A stretch of DNA of 9,015 nt from the NCBI GenBank assembly GCA_964547525.1, contig CAZJOD010000151.1, positions 1-9,015 on the forward strand, given 5' to 3'. Position 1 is the stretch's first letter; every line of letters starts with the position of its first letter. This DNA comes from CAZJOD01 sp964547525. GTDB taxonomy: Bacteria; Bacillota; Clostridia; JAAYHZ01. The notes under the pieces are model-generated. The model was not told the origin of the DNA. It made no database searches and saw nothing but the letters and a program-made list of their open reading frames with translations. The position numbers and the translations under genes were made by a program. Shown piece after piece: positions 6,844 through 9,015 of this stretch.

Positions 6844-7017
6844 TAGAGGTAATTTAACTTCGGTTAAGGAGGATAGTTACGAAACGGCTAAATAGACGGG
6901 TCATCTTCTAAGGGGAAAATATTTAAAGGCTTAAGATATTAAGGACATGACCGCTTCGCCTTAGCTGCAAAATATTTTAGACTTTTGCAACTCCGATCTA
7001 TTTACCTCTATCAATTT
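6844..7017 (-). ncRNA. Candidate structured non-coding RNA (~175 nt)
   Basis: A near-consensus promoter sits just upstream on the minus strand and a strong hairpin just downstream, with no ORF between them. The ends pair: TAGAGGTAA (6844-6852) with TTACCTCTA (7002-7010). Other possible helices are 6889-6896 with 6997-7004 (8 bp, partly competing with the closing stem), 6885-6891 with 6961-6967, 6899-6904 with 6947-6952, 6966-6972 with 6983-6989, and 6854-6858 with 6863-6867. GGAG (6868-6871) can also reach CTCC (6991-6994), as in a pseudoknot. Size, isolated position and branching fit a stand-alone clostridial RNA such as the raiA/CsfG class. 6S RNA is an alternative, though the fold is less rod-like than expected. 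It is not tRNA, tmRNA or a riboswitch class that I recognise. The class is unproven. Confidence 0.6.
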
Positions 7018-7023
7018 ATTTTA

Positions 7024-7051
7024 ATTATATAACAAATACAAAAAAAGTCAA
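7024..7051 (-). promoter_or_regulatory. Strong sigma-A promoter of the candidate ncRNA
   Basis: On the minus strand TTGACT (7051-7046) and a perfect TATAAT (7029-7024) are 16 bp apart, and the spacer opens with a T-run. The predicted start near 7017 is 7 nt before the 5' arm of the closing stem. This is the best promoter match in the window, and it decides the strand of the RNA. Confidence 0.75.
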
Positions 7052-7213
7052 TCAATAAATTTCTAAAAATCGGTTTGTATTTCCAAGCATACCAAGAGTG
7101 TCTAGAAAATAGTTTAATAATAATAGCCGGTTGTGCTATATAATTAACTTGTAATCAGGAAATAATAAAAATATGTAATATGTAATAATTAGTAAGATAA
7201 TTGTTTGAAATTG

Positions 7214-7242
7214 TTTGCAGTAATATTACATTGTGTTATAAT
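7214..7242 (+). promoter_or_regulatory. Probable asnS promoter
   Basis: TTTGCA (7214-7219) and a perfect -10 TATAAT (7237-7242) are spaced by 17 bp. The predicted start near 7249 falls just before the folded leader element, leaving a 5' leader of about 150 nt before asnS. Confidence 0.6.
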
Positions 7243-7251
7243 AAAATTAAA

Positions 7252-7362
7252 TATTGATTCTACTGCGAAAAGCAATAAACGAAAGAGCATTGAACCGGAA
7301 GTTGTAAAATAAATTGATAAAGCCCGGTTCACAGCAAGTGAGTTATTACAGTGAAATCAATA
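7252..7362 (+). promoter_or_regulatory. Folded 5' leader of asnS
   Basis: The outer helix pairs 7252-7265 with 7349-7362: 14 positions with one C-A mismatch and one U-G. An inner AATAA (7274-7278) pairs with TTATT (7343-7347), and TGAACCGG (7291-7298) pairs with CCGGTTCA (7324-7331). No T-box consensus (TGGNACCGCG) and no terminator T-run occur before the asnS RBS, so it is not a standard T-box attenuator. Its outer arms match the palindrome at 28-89: 11 of 12 bases on the left and 19 of 22 on the right. It is either a diverged copy of that repeat or a leader RNA element, with the function unknown. Confidence 0.55.
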
Positions 7363-7398
7363 ATACTTATTGAAAAATAAAATTACAGGTGAAAAAGT

Positions 7399-8796
7399 AT
7401 GAGCAACAGAACGGAAATTAAAGAACTGTTTAAAAAGTATCGTGATTATGAAGGAAAAGAGTTAAAAATATCCGGTTGGATAAAAACAATAAGAAGTTCG
7501 AGTGTATTCGGTTTTATGGAGATAAATGACGGATCGTTTTTTCAAAATGTTCAAGTTGTTTTCGAAGAGAATAGAATTGATAATTTTAAATCGGTTGAAA
7601 AGCTTAATGTGGGATCATCGGTAACGGTTATCGGTAATTTGGAGATTACTCCGAATATGAAACAACCGTTTGAGATCAAGGCAATAAATGTAGTGATCGA
7701 AGGTGAAAGCTCACCTGTGTACCCGTTACAGAAAAAAAGGCATTCATTTGAATATTTAAGAACGATCGCGCATCTGAGACCACGTACAAATACCTTTTCT
7801 GCGGTATTTAGAGTTAGATCGGTGATGGCGCATGCAATACACAAATTCTTTCAAGAAAGAGGATTTGTGTATGTTCACACACCGATTATCACAAGCAACG
7901 ACTGCGAAGGAGCAGGTGAGTTATTTAAGGTTACGACTTTGGATATGAATAATCCTCCAAAGACCGATACCGGAAAAGTTGACTTTTCAAAAGATTTTTT
8001 CGGAACCGAGACCGGGTTGACCGTAAGCGGTCAATTAGCCGGAGAAGCTTACTGTATGGCCTTTGGAAAGATCTATACCTTCGGGCCTACTTTTCGCGCG
8101 GAGAACTCGAATACCGCAAGACATGCATCTGAATTTTGGATGATAGAACCTGAGATCGCATTTGCAGATATATATGATGATATGGACTTAGGAGAGAGCA
8201 TGTTAAAGTATATTATAAAATATGTCCTTGAGAATGCTCCTGAAGAAATGGAATTTTTCAATAATTTTATTGACAAAAGCCTTTTTGAAAGATTAGATAA
8301 TGTTTTGGAAGCGGATTTTGACAGAATTACTTATACCGATGCAATCAACATATTACAAGCTTCTAAAAAGGAATTTGAAAATCCGGTTTTTTGGGGATGC
8401 GATTTACAGACTGAACATGAAAGGTTTATTGCAGAAGAATACTGTAAAAAACCTGTGTTTGTTATAAATTATCCTAAAGAAATCAAGGCTTTTTACATGC
8501 GTTTGAACGATGACGGGAAAACAGTTGCCGCTATGGATCTTTTAGTTCCGGGAGTCGGCGAGATAATAGGCGGAAGTCAAAGAGAAGAACGGTATGAAGT
8601 ATTGGAATCAACATTAAACAGGTTAGGAATGAATATCGAAGATTATTGGTGGTATGCAGACCTTAGAAAATTCGGCACGGTTAAGCATGCGGGATACGGC
8701 TTGGGCTTTGAAAGAGCGTTAATGTACATGACAGGTATGACAAACATACGAGACGTCATTCCGTTTCCACGGACACCGAAATCAGCCGAATTCTAA
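7399..8796 (+). CDS. asnS: Asparaginyl-tRNA synthetase
   Basis: This 465-aa class IIb synthetase charges tRNA-Asn with asparagine using ATP in the cytoplasm. The N-terminal OB-fold anticodon-binding domain (about 1-110) contains KISGWIKTIRSS and INDGSFFQNVQVV. The class II catalytic core follows: motif 1 around FQERGFVYVHTPIITSNDCE (151-170), motif 2 with TFRAENSNTARHASEFWMIE (231-250), and motif 3 GLGFERALMY (434-443, R439) near the C-terminus. The TVSGQLAGEAYCMAFGKIY segment (208-226) is typical of this family. Length and motif order are normal for bacterial AsnRS and distinguish it from the longer bacterial AspRS. AGGTGA at 7387-7392 supports the ATG. It has its own promoter and a folded leader, and no clear terminator separates it from the following Asp23/Gls24-family gene. 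Confidence 0.97.
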   Translation: MSNRTEIKELFKKYRDYEGKELKISGWIKTIRSSSVFGFMEINDGSFFQNVQVVFEENRIDNFKSVEKLNVGSSVTVIGNLEITPNMKQPFEIKAINVVIEGESSPVYPLQKKRHSFEYLRTIAHLRPRTNTFSAVFRVRSVMAHAIHKFFQERGFVYVHTPIITSNDCEGAGELFKVTTLDMNNPPKTDTGKVDFSKDFFGTETGLTVSGQLAGEAYCMAFGKIYTFGPTFRAENSNTARHASEFWMIEPEIAFADIYDDMDLGESMLKYIIKYVLENAPEEMEFFNNFIDKSLFERLDNVLEADFDRITYTDAINILQASKKEFENPVFWGCDLQTEHERFIAEEYCKKPVFVINYPKEIKAFYMRLNDDGKTVAAMDLLVPGVGEIIGGSQREERYEVLESTLNRLGMNIEDYWWYADLRKFGTVKHAGYGLGFERALMYMTGMTNIRDVIPFPRTPKSAEF

Positions 8797-8844
8797 CGTA
8801 TAATTTATGTTAACAAAATAATATATATAACGGAGGGTGAGAAT

Positions 8845-9015
8845 ATGAACGAATTGGCAAACACAAAAGCGATGGATACTGTGAAAATAGCGGATGAAGT
8901 GATCGCTACAATTGCAGGTATAACCGCAATGGATGTGGATAATATCACTTTAAATCTAGGTGGTGGTATGTTAAGCAGAAAAACGTCTGCAAAAGGAGTT
9001 AAAGTTGAAGCTAAA
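8845..9015 (+). CDS. Asp23/Gls24-family envelope-stress protein, partial (3' end outside the window)
   Basis: The first 57 codons are present and the frame stays open to the window end. The beginning, with VKIADEVIATIAGITAM (13-29), then a glycine-rich NLGGGM and KGVKVE, is typical of the Asp23/Gls24 (DUF322) family. These are small cytoplasmic proteins in Gram-positives, some tied to cell-envelope stress or to control of fatty-acid synthesis. GGAGG at 8832-8836, 8 nt before the ATG, supports the start. It lies 48 nt after asnS with only AT-rich sequence between. Co-transcription is possible, although a TATAAT at 8799-8804 without a good -35 leaves room for its own promoter. Which paralogue it is cannot be told from this fragment. 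Confidence 0.85.
   Translation, partial: MNELANTKAMDTVKIADEVIATIAGITAMDVDNITLNLGGGMLSRKTSAKGVKVEAK

Noticed and set aside
6854..6867. CUUCGG tetraloop as evidence that the structured RNA is on the + strand
   Set aside because: The stable loop exists only in the + reading, but the near-consensus promoter and the downstream hairpin both fit the minus strand, and no good + promoter lies upstream.
7252..7398. T-box riboswitch upstream of asnS
   Set aside because: A tRNA synthetase leader invites this call, but no T-box consensus (TGGNACCGCG) and no terminator with a T-run is present before the start codon.
8810..8818. Third Rex operator upstream of the Asp23/Gls24 gene
   Set aside because: Only a TTAACAAAA half-site is present; the left half and 4-bp spacing do not match the consensus.

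Overview
The window looks like a contig piece from a strictly anaerobic, AT-rich Gram-positive of the Clostridia, probably near the Acetivibrio/Ruminiclostridium group. Three things point there: a clostridial-type multi-subunit [FeFe]-hydrogenase operon, Rex operators, and strong GGAGG ribosome binding sites ahead of most genes. As I recall, the five-gene order (NuoE-like, HATPase, small ferredoxin, NuoF-like, HydA) matches the Clostridium thermocellum Cthe_0338-0342 cluster. I could not run a search to confirm this.

Positions 1-377 are non-coding. They hold a perfect 28-bp inverted repeat, a good sigma-A promoter (TTGCAT-17-TATAAT), two Rex operators (one degenerate by a single base, one perfect) and a leader of about 200 nt with a small hairpin. 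Positions 378-5393 are one + strand operon: hydC, an orphan GHKL ATPase gene, a small thioredoxin-fold ferredoxin gene, hydB and hydA. HydABC together should form a cytoplasmic electron-bifurcating hydrogenase that makes or uses H2 while coupling NAD(H) and ferredoxin. Rex control through NADH/NAD+ fits that role. An intrinsic terminator follows.

A 100-N assembly gap (5484-5583) cuts off the 3' end of a convergent minus-strand gene. That gene encodes an anaerobic sulfatase-maturating radical SAM/SPASM enzyme, and every cluster cysteine is where I remember it in the C. perfringens enzyme. No sulfatase gene is visible.

Positions 6675-7398 have no protein gene but are not empty. A near-consensus minus-strand promoter (7024-7051) drives a region of about 175 nt with a closing stem, several internal helices and a downstream terminator-like hairpin. 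This is a probable stand-alone structured non-coding RNA. In the opposite direction, a promoter (7214-7242) leads into a folded leader of about 150 nt before asnS. The outer arms of that leader resemble the palindrome at the start of the window.

The window ends with a complete asparaginyl-tRNA synthetase gene (7399-8796) and the first 57 codons of an Asp23/Gls24-family gene.
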